A DNA stretch of 64,000 nt, taken from contig CAMAUZ010000036.1 of NCBI GenBank assembly GCA_945861535.1, positions 1-64,000 on the forward strand, written 5' to 3'. Positions 8,373 through 16,716 of the stretch are shown one piece after another (position 1 is the stretch's first letter; every line of letters starts with the position of its first letter). Source of the stretch: Akkermansia muciniphila. GTDB lineage: Bacteria; Verrucomicrobiota; Verrucomicrobiia; Limisphaerales; BJHT01. Under the pieces are notes generated by a model. It had not been told where the DNA came from. It saw only the letters and a program-made list of their open reading frames with translations, and did not search any database. Both the position numbers and the translations under genes were made by a program.

Positions 8373-8830
8373 AACAGGCCTTTCTCTTGGTTGATTCTTT
8401 GGCTTTTCGATTCGGCATTCCGGCACTCACCGGAGCGCCTACGAGGGTAAGGAAATTCAGGAGGGAACCGGGGGCAACTCAGGTAAATTCCCGAGGGAGG
8501 GATGGGATGGGGAGGAGCGCGGCTGTGTAGAGGCCACCAGCCGCAGCAGACTGGGAAACACAGGACGGCGTCGGATTCATCACAACACGGACGGACATGG
8601 GGGTGTCGGCGGGTCTGGTCACGGACGCGCGCAGCGCGGCCCTACCGGGTTGGCGGTGCGATGGTGAAGAAAAGCATCGCGTTTCGGCGGGGACGATGGC
8701 ACATCATCGCGGCCCGGCGGGAAAACGGGTGAATGAGATTCGCGCGTGGGGCGCGGGGAAGTGGAAATTTTGTGGAAGAAGAATGAGCAGGAGCGGCGGC
8801 CTTGGAGGCTCTCACCTGCGGATTGATGCG
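8373..8830. other. Intergenic region without recognised gene
   Basis: It lies between divergent units (the minus-strand hypothetical gene and hisG), so promoters for both probably sit here, but I found no convincing -35/-10 pair. Near 8626-8655 the string CGCGCAGCGCGGCCCTACC resembles a short interspersed motif also present near 19680-19700. Confidence 0.4.
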
Positions 8831-9742
8831 ATGAAGAAAGCGGACAGCAACAGCAGCACCAAGACGGCGCCGAAGAAACTGCGCCTGGGTTTGCCGAAGG
8901 GCAGCTTGCAGGATGCGACCATTGAGAAGATGGCCAAGGCGGGCTTCAACGTGCAGTTGAGCAGCCGGTCATACATTCCTTATGTGGATGATGAGGAGTT
9001 GGAGATTCGGCTCATTCGCGCGCAGGAGATCAGCCGGTATGTGGAGCATGGGTATCTGGATGCGGGGATCACGGGGCACGACTGGATTGTCGAGAACGGC
9101 TCGAAGGTTCACGAGGTGGGCGAATTTATTTTCAGCAAGATCAGCCGGCAGCCGACGCGCTGGGTGCTGGCGGTGCCGGAGTCGTCGCCGATTCAGTCGG
9201 TGAAAGATCTGGCAGGGAAACGCATCGCGACGGAGGTGATGAACATCACGAAGCGGTGGCTGCGGAAGCACAAGGTGAAGGCGGAGGTGGAGTTCTCGTG
9301 GGGCGCGACGGAGGTGAAGGCGCACGAGCTGGTGGATGCGATCGTGGAGGTGACGGAGACGGGGTCGTCGTTGAAGGCGAACAAATTGCGCATCGTGGAG
9401 ACGCTGTTGGTGTCCACGCCGCGGCTGATCGCAAACCGCGAAATCTGGCAGGATGAATGGAAGCGGCAGAAGATCGAAACGCTGGCCCTGTTGCTCCGCG
9501 GGGCGCTGGAGGCGGAGTCGAAGGTGGGGATCAAGATGAACATTTCGGCAGAAAATCTGCCAAAGTTGTTGCAATCTTTGCCCGCACTGCGTAATCCAAC
9601 CATCTCTAATTTGAGTTTGTCTGGGTGGGTGGCGGTGGAAACGATCATCGACGAGCATGTGGTTCGCGAGATTATTCCGAAGTTAAAAGCAGCGGGTGCT
9701 GAAGGCATCATTGAGTATCCGTTAAACAAAGTCGTGTATTAG
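8831..9742 (+). CDS. hisG: ATP phosphoribosyltransferase (HisG, long form)
   Basis: Catalyses the first step of histidine synthesis, joining ATP and PRPP to phosphoribosyl-ATP in the cytoplasm. The 303-residue protein begins after a short Lys/Ser/Thr-rich lead with [11 protein letters not shown]. It shows [10 protein letters not shown] (substrate-binding lobe), GKRIATEV and the PRPP-type loop [17 protein letters not shown]. Residues from about 215 on ([15 protein letters not shown] to the end) form the C-terminal ACT-like regulatory domain of the long, feedback-inhibited type, so no HisZ partner is expected. The start at 8831 (MKKADSN) is preferred to further upstream in-frame starts, since the family begins close to the LRLGLPKG strand. 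The tiny ribosomal-protein gene follows 24 bases later; the pair shares a terminator. Confidence 0.95.
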   Translation: MKKADSNSSTKTAPKKLRLGLPKGSLQDATIEKMAKAGFNVQLSSRSYIPYVDDEELEIRLIRAQEISRYVEHGYLDAGITGHDWIVENGSKVHEVGEFIFSKISRQPTRWVLAVPESSPIQSVKDLAGKRIATEVMNITKRWLRKHKVKAEVEFSWGATEVKAHELVDAIVEVTETGSSLKANKLRIVETLLVSTPRLIANREIWQDEWKRQKIETLALLLRGALEAESKVGIKMNISAENLPKLLQSLPALRNPTISNLSLSGWVAVETIIDEHVVREIIPKLKAAGAEGIIEYPLNKVVY

Positions 9743-9766
9743 CCGGCTTTCCAAGAGATAGAAGAT

Positions 9767-9868
9767 ATGGGTTCACTGAAAAAACGTCGCAAGTCGAAGA
9801 TCAACAAACATAAACGTCGCAAGAAGCTTCGCGCCAACCGCCATAAGAAGCGTACCTGGCAGAAGTAG
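9767..9868 (+). CDS. 33-residue bS22/AURKAIP1-COX24-type ribosomal protein
   Basis: A very small, extremely basic protein: it begins [20 protein letters not shown] and ends [10 protein letters not shown]. The G-S-x-x-K-K-R-R-K start and the K-H-K-x-R-K-x-L-R-x-x-R-H-K core match the short bacterial proteins of the AURKAIP1/COX24 C-terminal family, which in mycobacteria are ribosomal protein bS22. It should bind rRNA in the ribosome. A purine-rich stretch (AAGAGATAGAAG) just upstream is a plausible ribosome-binding site. It lies 24 bases after hisG and 33 before a strong terminator. It is well below the length at which automatic calling is reliable and may be missed. Confidence 0.85.
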   Translation: MGSLKKRRKSKINKHKRRKKLRANRHKKRTWQK

Positions 9869-9901
9869 GCCCGCCTCCTTCCTTCCTTTCTGTTTATCCT
9901 C

Positions 9902-9946
9902 CGCCCAAGTGGCGCTCCGCAGTCGCGGAGCGCGCTTGGGCGTTTT
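9902..9946 (+). terminator. Intrinsic terminator after hisG-bS22
   Basis: CGCCCAAG with GCGCTCCGC pairs with GCGGAGCGC and CTTGGGCG around AGTC, followed by TTTTC. The long GC-rich stem and T-run make this a convincing end of the hisG transcript. Confidence 0.85.
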
Positions 9947-9976
9947 CAGGCACCATGAATCCAAATTCCGCAATGG

Positions 9977-10118
9977 CCTCACGCAAAGGACGCGAAGGAC
10001 GCAACGCGGAACTGAATTGGGTCCGAAGGAACTGCTCCGCGCGCCCACACTCAACGGGTGGATCTATTGTTGCTTCCCGAGTGCTTACCTTTGCGGCCGT
10101 CGCGCCCTTTGCGTGAGG
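9977..10118. repeat. Inverted-repeat element, CCTCACGCAAAGG type
   Basis: CCTCACGCAAAGGACGCGAA and following bases (9977-10004) are the near-exact reverse complement of 10091-10118, with about four mismatches in 28, separated by 86 bases. It lies between the hisG terminator and the TPR gene and ends only 19 bases before that gene's ATG, so it may carry part of its leader. Confidence 0.65.
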
Positions 10119-10137
10119 CGCAGTTGCGGGATCTAGG

Positions 10138-12084
10138 ATGAAAGCCATTCCCAAACTGGTGGTTGCCGGGTTGGGCATTGTCATGGCCTTGCCGGTGATG
10201 GGCGTGATGGGTGCGGATGCGCCGACCGCGAAGACTAATCCACCGGCACCGGCGGTCATCAAGGGGTCGACCAATCCGTCCGCGCCTGCGGTCATCAAGG
10301 CGCCGACTAACGCGCCCGCGTCCACGGTCACCAAACCCCCGACCAACGCTCCCGCGTCGGCGGTAACGAAAGCTCCCACCAACGCACCGGCCGCCGCGGT
10401 GGTGAAGGGCGCCACCAACGCCCCGCCGCCGTCCGCCAAGTCCATCAAGGACGCGCAGTTCGACCGTCGCGTCGAGGCGCTGGCGCGCTTTGCGAATGGG
10501 GTGAGTCTCGAGTTGAAGGACGAGCCGGACAAGGCGACGCAGCAGTTTTTCCTCGCGGCGATGGCGGACCCGGCGAATGAATCGCTGGTGGTGGATGTCG
10601 CGGGACGGTTGCTGCGGCGCAAGGAATTCAAGAAGACCATCGAGGTGCTGGCGCGCGCCACGGACCGGCCGGATGCCAGTGGGGATTTGCTGGCGTTGCT
10701 GGGGTTTACTTACCTGCAAGATGGGCGGACCAAGGACGCCATCATCGCCAGTCGCGCGGCCATTCAGAAGCAGCCGGACAAGCTGATGGGGTATCAGACT
10801 TTGTTTCAGGTGCATCTGCGGCTGGAGCAGCCGAAGGAGGCGTTGTCGGTCGTGGACGAAGCCGCGAAACGCCGGCCCGGCGCGGTGACTTATCCGATCG
10901 ATGTGGCGGAGATGTATGTGTCCTACCTGCGGCTGATGCCGCGCGAGATGGGCGATCTGAAGCCGCGCATCATGGTGCAGTTGGATCGGGCGATGGAGTT
11001 GAAGGTCAGGGAGCCGATCTTGCTGGAGCGGATGGCGGAGTTGTACCGGCCGATTGGGGAATTCGCGCGCGCGGCCGAGCTTTATCTCCAATTGCAGAAG
11101 CGGTTTCCCTCGCAGCCGCTGTTTCGTGAGCGCCTGACCGATCTGTATTTGCGGAGCGGGGATCGCAAGAACGCGGCCGAACAGTTGCAGGCGATCATCC
11201 GTGAAAACCCGACCAATCCGCAGGCGAACTACATCCTCGGCCTCATCGCGTATGAGGAAAAGGAGTTCAAGGAAGCGGTCGGATATTTTGAGAAGGTCGT
11301 TCTGCTCAAGCCCGACGTCGAGGTGGCCTACTATGAGCAGGCGCACTACGACCTGGCGGGCGCGCACATTTCGCTCGATCACGCGAAGGAAGGACTGGCG
11401 GTGCTGGAGAAGGCGCGGGTGAAATTCAAACCGAACTTCGTTTTGGAACTCTTCACCGCCACGGCCTACAACCGTCTCAAAGACTACGCCAAGGCGGTGC
11501 GGCATCTGACGGCCGCCGAGGTCTGGGCGCGCGCCAACGAGCCGACGCGGCTGACGGCGGGCTTTTATTTTCAGCTCGGCTCGACCTACGAACGCAACAA
11601 GGAGTTCGAGCAGTCGGAGAAATATTTCGAGCAATGCCTGAAGCTCGCGCCGGACTTTGCGGATGCGCTCAATTATCTGGGGTACATGTGGGCCGAGCGC
11701 GGTGTGAAACTCGACAAGGCGCGCGAGATGATCGAGAAGGCGGTGAAGCTGGAGCCGGAGAATGCGGCGTTCATGGACAGCCTGGCGTGGGTGCTGTTCA
11801 AGCTCGGCATGACCAAGGAAGCCCTGCCGGTCATGCTCAAGGCGATCAAGCATAACAAGGAGCCGGACGCGACGCTGTTCGATCATCTCGGCGATATTTT
11901 TGCGGAGATGAAGCAGATGGACGAGGCGCGCGACGCGTGGAAGAAAGCCCTCGCCCTCGAGCCGAATCCGGAGATCGAGAAGAAGCTCAAAGGAGCGGCG
12001 CCGAAGCCCGTGCCGCAGGCTGCGCCGCCGGCGACGCCTCCCGCACCCGCGCCGCCCACGCCCAAGGTTACGCCGGCGAAGTAA
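10138..12084 (+). CDS. Exported TPR-repeat protein
   Basis: A 648-residue protein with an N-terminal signal peptide (KLVVAGLGIVMALPVMGVMG, cleavage likely before ADAPT). Residues about 27-100 form a low-complexity linker of roughly 11-residue repeats, APTNAPASxVxK-like. The rest, about 110-620, is at least ten TPR-type helical hairpins (for example LLALLGFTYLQDGRTKDAII, YILGLIAYEEKEFKEAVGYF, DALNYLGYMWAERG), then a Pro/Ala-rich tail. The order resembles periplasmic TPR scaffold proteins in which late repeats read L-N-Y-L-G-Y-x-x-A-E-x-G. It probably acts as a protein-interaction platform in the envelope. The DUF2203 gene follows after three bases, suggesting joint expression. Confidence 0.85.
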   Translation: MKAIPKLVVAGLGIVMALPVMGVMGADAPTAKTNPPAPAVIKGSTNPSAPAVIKAPTNAPASTVTKPPTNAPASAVTKAPTNAPAAAVVKGATNAPPPSAKSIKDAQFDRRVEALARFANGVSLELKDEPDKATQQFFLAAMADPANESLVVDVAGRLLRRKEFKKTIEVLARATDRPDASGDLLALLGFTYLQDGRTKDAIIASRAAIQKQPDKLMGYQTLFQVHLRLEQPKEALSVVDEAAKRRPGAVTYPIDVAEMYVSYLRLMPREMGDLKPRIMVQLDRAMELKVREPILLERMAELYRPIGEFARAAELYLQLQKRFPSQPLFRERLTDLYLRSGDRKNAAEQLQAIIRENPTNPQANYILGLIAYEEKEFKEAVGYFEKVVLLKPDVEVAYYEQAHYDLAGAHISLDHAKEGLAVLEKARVKFKPNFVLELFTATAYNRLKDYAKAVRHLTAAEVWARANEPTRLTAGFYFQLGSTYERNKEFEQSEKYFEQCLKLAPDFADALNYLGYMWAERGVKLDKAREMIEKAVKLEPENAAFMDSLAWVLFKLGMTKEALPVMLKAIKHNKEPDATLFDHLGDIFAEMKQMDEARDAWKKALALEPNPEIEKKLKGAAPKPVPQAAPPATPPAPAPPTPKVTPAK

Positions 12085-12087
12085 GCG

Positions 12088-12471
12088 ATGGCCTTTCAGT
12101 TTCGTCGTCACTACACGCTGGAGGAAGCGCGCGCCCTGCTGCCCCAGATCCGCCTGTGGTTCGCCGCGATCGACAAATGGCGGCGCGTCTTCGAGCAGAC
12201 GGATGCCAAGCTGGCCACGCAATTGGAGGCGCACGGCGATCAGGGCGGCGAGCCGGTGAATCGCTGGGTGAAGGCCATGGCGGGGATTCAGGCGGTGCTG
12301 GGCGAGTTCCAGCAGCGCGGGATTCAGATCAAGGATTTGGACCGCGGGTTGATTGATTTTCCGGCGCTGCGCGATGGGCGGGAGGTTTTTCTTTGTTGGG
12401 AAAAGGACGAGGACGACATTGAGTTTTGGCACGATCTGGAGACCGGCTTTGGGGGAAGGGAGCCGCTGTGA
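12088..12471 (+). CDS. DUF2203 family protein
   Basis: A 127-residue soluble protein. It opens with the family-typical FRRHYTLEEARALLPQIR and ends with the strongly conserved run DLDRGLIDFPALRDGREVFL and CWEKDEDDIEFWHD, the DUF2203 signature (I-D-F-P-A, C-W, E-x-x-I-x-F-W-H). The function of this family is unknown; the conserved acidic and His/Trp residues suggest a ligand- or metal-binding site. The ATG lies three bases past the TPR gene's stop, so both are likely on one transcript. Confidence 0.85.
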   Translation: MAFQFRRHYTLEEARALLPQIRLWFAAIDKWRRVFEQTDAKLATQLEAHGDQGGEPVNRWVKAMAGIQAVLGEFQQRGIQIKDLDRGLIDFPALRDGREVFLCWEKDEDDIEFWHDLETGFGGREPL

Positions 12472-12476
12472 GAATG

Positions 12477-12819
12477 TTTTTGGAGTGCGGTGACTTGTCA
12501 CCGCTTTTTCGAGGCGACTTGTCGCCGTCGGATGAGAGGACGCATCGGCAGAGAGAGGGGCGTTCACGGCTCGCGCCAGCGTCGGCACGGGGAGCGCACC
12601 CGCCCTCGGGTGCAGTTTTCCGCGCCCTCGCGGAAAACCGGCGTGGCACGAGATCACACAAAGTTTTCACATCGGCATGGGCGCGCCCCGACGCCGGATG
12701 CGAGGGCGCATCCGGCGACACGCGAGGGCGCGTGTGCTCCCCACCGAGTCGCGCGCGCCGCAGTCCGACGGCGACAAGTCGCCTGCGCGAAAGCGGTGAC
12801 CAGTCACCGCACTCCAAAA
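12477..12819. repeat. Long inverted-repeat element (about 55-bp arms)
   Basis: The left arm 12477-12531 (TTTTGGAGTGCGGTGACTTG and following) is the near-exact reverse complement of the right arm 12764-12819. Each arm itself contains the short palindromes GGTGACttGTCACC and GGCGACTTGTCGCC. Between the arms lie further GC palindromes, including TTTTCCGCG...CGCGGAAAA near 12617-12640. From 12820 to 13066 no gene is seen; a direct repeat of TCCGTGTCCA occurs near 12859-12885. Confidence 0.85.
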
Positions 12820-13066
12820 TCGCGGCGGCGCGGACCCTTTGTGCCCGCCTTGTTCCCATCCGTGTCCATCCGTGTCCATCCGTGGTTAAAACCTTTTTCC
12901 TCGTGAAAATATTTTTGAACGCATCCGCGGGCGCGTGTTCCAACCGAACGAATTGCTTGACAGGCACGCAACATAACAGGCACTCAGAGGCCCGCATTTT
13001 TGCAAATGACAGCGCGGACGATCAGCGCGGCGGCGGATTTCCGCCGGTGCGATGGGAGAAACTGAA

Positions 13067-14029
13067 ATGATCAAAGTCGAAAACTTAAAAAAGAATTTCG
13101 GAACGAAGGTCGCGGTCAACGGCATCTCGTTTGAAGTCGCCAAGGGCGAAGTGTTGGGCTTTCTCGGGCCGAACGGGGCCGGCAAGTCCACCACCATGCG
13201 GATGATCACGGGCTTCATCACGCCGACCGCCGGGCGCGTGTCCGTGGGCGGCCACGACATGATCGAAGACCCCGTGCCCGCCAAGCGCATCATCGGCTAT
13301 CTGCCCGAAAACGCGCCGTCCTACTCGGACATGAGCGTCAGCGGCTTCCTCCATTTCACGGCCGAAATCCGCGGTCTCTCCGGCGAGGCGAAACAGAAGG
13401 CCGTTGATCGCGTGATCGAGATGTGCTTCCTCCAAGCCGTCATTCATCAAAGCATCGAGACGCTCTCCAAGGGCTTCCGCCACCGCACCTGCTTCGCGCA
13501 ATCGATCATCCACGACCCCGAGGTGCTCGTGCTCGACGAGCCGACGGACGGCCTGGACCCGAACCAAAAATTCGAGATTCGCAATCTCATCCGCCGCATG
13601 GGTGAAAAGAAGGCCATCGTTTTCTCGACGCACATCCTCGAGGAAGTCGAGGCCGTCTGTTCGCGCGCCATCATCATCGACCGCGGTCAGATCGTCGCGA
13701 ACGGCACGCCCGCCGAGCTGAAGCAACGTTCCGAAAACGCCGGCTCGGTCCTGCTGCGCGTCGGCAACACGCAACCCGGCACGCTTCGCCACAAGGTCGA
13801 GCAGATCGCCGGCGTGCGCAGCGTCACCACGCTCAAGGAAAACGGCAGCTCGATTTCCCTGCGCGTCCTGCCCAAGGCCGGCGTGGCCCACGGCGACCTC
13901 GCGCGTTTCATCGCCGGCGCGGGCCTCACCGGCACGATTGAGGAGCTTCACACCGAGGAAGGCCGGCTCGACGAAGTCTTCCGCAGCATCACCCTCTCCG
14001 ACACCGCCCATTCTTCTTCACGCAAATGA
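13067..14029 (+). CDS. ABC transporter ATP-binding subunit, GldA type
   Basis: A 320-residue ATPase that should energise the membrane subunit encoded next. Walker A is GPNGAGKS (about 36-43), the signature is the unusual LSKGFRHRT where LSGGQ normally stands, Walker B is VLVLDEPTDGLDP, and the switch His is STHILEEV. A C-terminal extension of about 90 residues follows, as in GldA and other ABC-2 ATPases. The start at 13067 is chosen because GGGAGA lies seven bases upstream; a longer frame from 13052 adds only MGETE. It is the first gene of a four-gene unit and its TGA overlaps the next ATG. Confidence 0.9.
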   Translation: MIKVENLKKNFGTKVAVNGISFEVAKGEVLGFLGPNGAGKSTTMRMITGFITPTAGRVSVGGHDMIEDPVPAKRIIGYLPENAPSYSDMSVSGFLHFTAEIRGLSGEAKQKAVDRVIEMCFLQAVIHQSIETLSKGFRHRTCFAQSIIHDPEVLVLDEPTDGLDPNQKFEIRNLIRRMGEKKAIVFSTHILEEVEAVCSRAIIIDRGQIVANGTPAELKQRSENAGSVLLRVGNTQPGTLRHKVEQIAGVRSVTTLKENGSSISLRVLPKAGVAHGDLARFIAGAGLTGTIEELHTEEGRLDEVFRSITLSDTAHSSSRK

Positions 14030-14775
14030 ACAGCCCTCTCCGCAACATCCTCACGATCACCAAGCGCGAGCTGGGGAGCTATTTCAGCTCGCCCGTCGCC
14101 TACGTGTTCATCGTCATCTTCCTGCTCCTGACCGGCTTCTTCACCTTCATGGTCGGGGGCTTCATCGAGCGCGGTGAAGCGTCGCTGACCTCGTTTTTCC
14201 TGTGGCATCCGTGGCTCTACCTCTTCCTCGTCCCCGCCGTCGGCATGAGGTTGTGGGCGGAAGAACAGCGCCTCGGCACCATGGAATTGCTGCTCACCAT
14301 GCCCATCACAACGTGGCAAGCGATCATCGGGAAATTCCTCGCGTCGTGGGCGTTTCTCGGGCTGGCGTTGCTGCTCACGTTCCCGGTTGTCATCAGCGTG
14401 CGCTACCTCGGCACGCCGGACATGGGCGTGATCTTCTGCGGCTATGTCGGCAGCCTGCTGCTGGCGGGAGCGTATCTGGCCATCACCTGCATGACCTCGT
14501 CGATGACCCGCAACCAGGTCATCAGTTTCATCATGTCCGTGGTCGCGTGTTTGTTCCTCATCCTCGCGGGCTACCCGCCGGTGACGAACATGCTCACGAA
14601 GGTGTTCCCCAGCGCGAGCTGGATGGTCGAGACCGTTGCGGCCTTCAGCGTGATGACCCATTTCGAGGGCTTCCAACGCGGCGTCCTCGATCTGCGCGAC
14701 ATTGTGTTTTTCGTCTCCATCGGCGGCTTCTCGTTGTTCACGACGGGCGTGGTGCTGCGCAACTTGCGCGGCTGA
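14026..14775 (+). CDS. ABC-2 type permease, GldF type
   Basis: A 249-residue inner-membrane protein with six predicted helices. The start RNILTITKRELGSYFSSPVA is the standard opening of GldF/NosY-like permeases, followed by AYVFIVIFLLLTGFFTF and the conserved EEQRLGTMELLLTMPIT loop (about 83-99), which contacts the ATPase. The ATGA overlap with the ATPase gene and the following GldG-like gene identify the complete transporter. In Bacteroidota the equivalent GldAFG set is needed for gliding; in non-gliding phyla, as probably here, its cargo is unknown. Confidence 0.9.
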   Translation: MNSPLRNILTITKRELGSYFSSPVAYVFIVIFLLLTGFFTFMVGGFIERGEASLTSFFLWHPWLYLFLVPAVGMRLWAEEQRLGTMELLLTMPITTWQAIIGKFLASWAFLGLALLLTFPVVISVRYLGTPDMGVIFCGYVGSLLLAGAYLAITCMTSSMTRNQVISFIMSVVACLFLILAGYPPVTNMLTKVFPSASWMVETVAAFSVMTHFEGFQRGVLDLRDIVFFVSIGGFSLFTTGVVLRNLRG

Positions 14776-14811
14776 CGCGACGGCAACTCACCCGGACAAC
14801 GCACTCACACC

Positions 14812-16716
14812 ATGAACAAGAAACTTGAAACAGTCCTCTACTCGACGGTCGGCGTGGCCGCGATGTTTCTCATCCTGCTGGCCGTCAATTTCCTCGTCAC
14901 CGCCGCGCGCACCCGCGTGGACCTCACCGCCGAGAAGCTTTACACGCTCTCGCCCGGCACCAAGGCGATCCTCGGAAAGCTCGATACCAAGATCAAAGTG
15001 CGCTTCTACTGCACCAAGGGCGATCACGAGATGCCGGTCTTCCTCAAGACCTACGCCCAGCGCGTCGAGGACCTGCTCGGCGAATACAAACAGTATTCCA
15101 AAGGCAAAATTGAAATCGAGAAGCTCAATCCGCGGCCGGATTCCGACGCCGAAGATTCCGCCAATCTCGACGGCGTCGAAGGCCAGATGACCCAGACCGG
15201 CGAGAAGATTTATCTCGGCCTTGCGGTGAGCTGCCTCGACCAAAAGGTCGCGCTCCCGTTCCTCTCGCCTGAGCGCGAGAAGTATCTTGAGTACGATCTT
15301 TCCCGCGCCATTTCCCGCGCCGGAGCCAGCTCGCGTGTGACCGTCGGCGTGATGACCGCGCTGCCCGCGTTCGGCCAGGCGATGAATCCGATGATGATGC
15401 GGCAGGGCCAGCAAGGGCAGCCCGCGTGGGCCTTCATCAGCGAACTCAAGCGTGACTTCGAGGTGAAGCAGGTCGAGATGACCGCCGAACAGATCGACGC
15501 GGAGATCAAGGTGCTCATCGTGGCCCACCCGCGCGACATCACGGAGAAAACGCAATACGCCATTGATCAATTCCTCATGCGCGGCGGCAAGCTCATCGCC
15601 TATCTCGATCCCGTGTCCGTCATCGACGCGCGCCAGAATCAGGGCAATCCGATGATGCCCAGCCAGCCGACCTCCTCCTCGCTCGACCGCCTGCTCAAGG
15701 CATGGGGCATCGACATGGACAAGACCAAGACCGTCGCGGACATGAACTTCCTCACCCGCATGCAGCGCGGCAACCGGCCCGAGAGCGCGCCCACCGTGCT
15801 CTCGATCAATCCCGCGGGCATCAACAAGGACGACGTGATCACCGCGCAAATCGACAGCATCCTGATGCCGTTCGCGGGCGCGTTTTCCGGCTCGCCGGTC
15901 GAGGGGTTGAAGAAAACCGTCCTCCTCCAAACCACCGAGGCCTCGCAGATGGTCGAAGGCTTCATGGCGACCTTGTCCGGCGAACAGATCGCCAAGGAAT
16001 TCAAGTCCGACAACAAGAAGCGCGAACTGGCGATTCGCCTCACTGGCAAATTCAAGACCGCGTTCCCCGAGGGCAAACCCGCCGATCCCGCCGCCGACAA
16101 AAAAGACGCCGAGGGCAAGGACAAGAAGGATGAGAAGAAGGCCGATTCGTTGAAGGAATCCGGCGAGACCGCCGTGATCCTCGTCGCCGACGCGGACATG
16201 CTCTTCGACCAGTTCTGCGTGCAGATTCAGGAGATGTTCGGCCAGCGCATCGTCATCCCGCGCAACGGCAACCTCACCCTGCTGCAAAACTTCGTCGAGC
16301 AGCTCTCCGGCGACAGCAACCTGATCGGCACCCGCAGCCGCGCGACGCTGAACCGGCCCTTTACCGTCATCCGCGAGATGCAGGCCAAGGCCGAGGAAAA
16401 CTACCGCGCCAAGATCAAGAAGTTCGAGGAAGGCCTCCAGGACACGCAGCGCAAGCTCAACGAACTCCAGGGCAAGAAAGACAAGAGCCAGCGCTTCATC
16501 ATTTCGCCGGAGCAACAGGTGGAGATCGAAAAGCTGCGCAAGCAGGAGGCCGGGATGAAGAAAGAATTGAAAGAGGAGCGCAAGAACCTGCGCCGCGACA
16601 TCGACTCGCTCGAGAACCGCGTCAAGTGGCTCAACATCGCGGGCATGCCCCTGCTGGTCACCTTCTCGGGCATCGCCCTGGCGCTCTTCAAACGTAAACG
16701 CACTGCCGCAAAATGA
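14812..16716 (+). CDS. GldG-like ABC transporter-associated membrane protein
   Basis: A 634-residue protein with one N-terminal membrane helix (GVAAMFLILLAVNFLVTAA) and one near the C-terminus (GMPLLVTFSGIALALF), so most of it lies outside the membrane. It has the family motif RVDLTAEKLYTLSPGTKAIL, the conserved opening of the ABC-type uncharacterised transport (GldG) family, then the R-F-Y-C-T and E-D-L-L-x-E-Y segments. Residues about 420-450 are a Lys/Asp-rich linker, and about 525-610 form a long coiled coil before the last helix. It lies 36 bases after the permease gene, and its stop overlaps the next start (ATGA). Confidence 0.9.
   Translation: MNKKLETVLYSTVGVAAMFLILLAVNFLVTAARTRVDLTAEKLYTLSPGTKAILGKLDTKIKVRFYCTKGDHEMPVFLKTYAQRVEDLLGEYKQYSKGKIEIEKLNPRPDSDAEDSANLDGVEGQMTQTGEKIYLGLAVSCLDQKVALPFLSPEREKYLEYDLSRAISRAGASSRVTVGVMTALPAFGQAMNPMMMRQGQQGQPAWAFISELKRDFEVKQVEMTAEQIDAEIKVLIVAHPRDITEKTQYAIDQFLMRGGKLIAYLDPVSVIDARQNQGNPMMPSQPTSSSLDRLLKAWGIDMDKTKTVADMNFLTRMQRGNRPESAPTVLSINPAGINKDDVITAQIDSILMPFAGAFSGSPVEGLKKTVLLQTTEASQMVEGFMATLSGEQIAKEFKSDNKKRELAIRLTGKFKTAFPEGKPADPAADKKDAEGKDKKDEKKADSLKESGETAVILVADADMLFDQFCVQIQEMFGQRIVIPRNGNLTLLQNFVEQLSGDSNLIGTRSRATLNRPFTVIREMQAKAEENYRAKIKKFEEGLQDTQRKLNELQGKKDKSQRFIISPEQQVEIEKLRKQEAGMKKELKEERKNLRRDIDSLENRVKWLNIAGMPLLVTFSGIALALFKRKRTAAK

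Noticed and set aside
10051-12657. 868-codon open frame on the minus strand opposite the TPR protein
   Set aside because: It is a shadow of the high-GC TPR gene: Arg/Leu/His-rich, no domain, no start signal, and the plus-strand frame has clear TPR repeats.
14788-16515. 575-codon minus-strand frame opposite the GldG-like gene
   Set aside because: Antisense shadow; the plus-strand gene has family motifs and four-base overlap with its neighbour.
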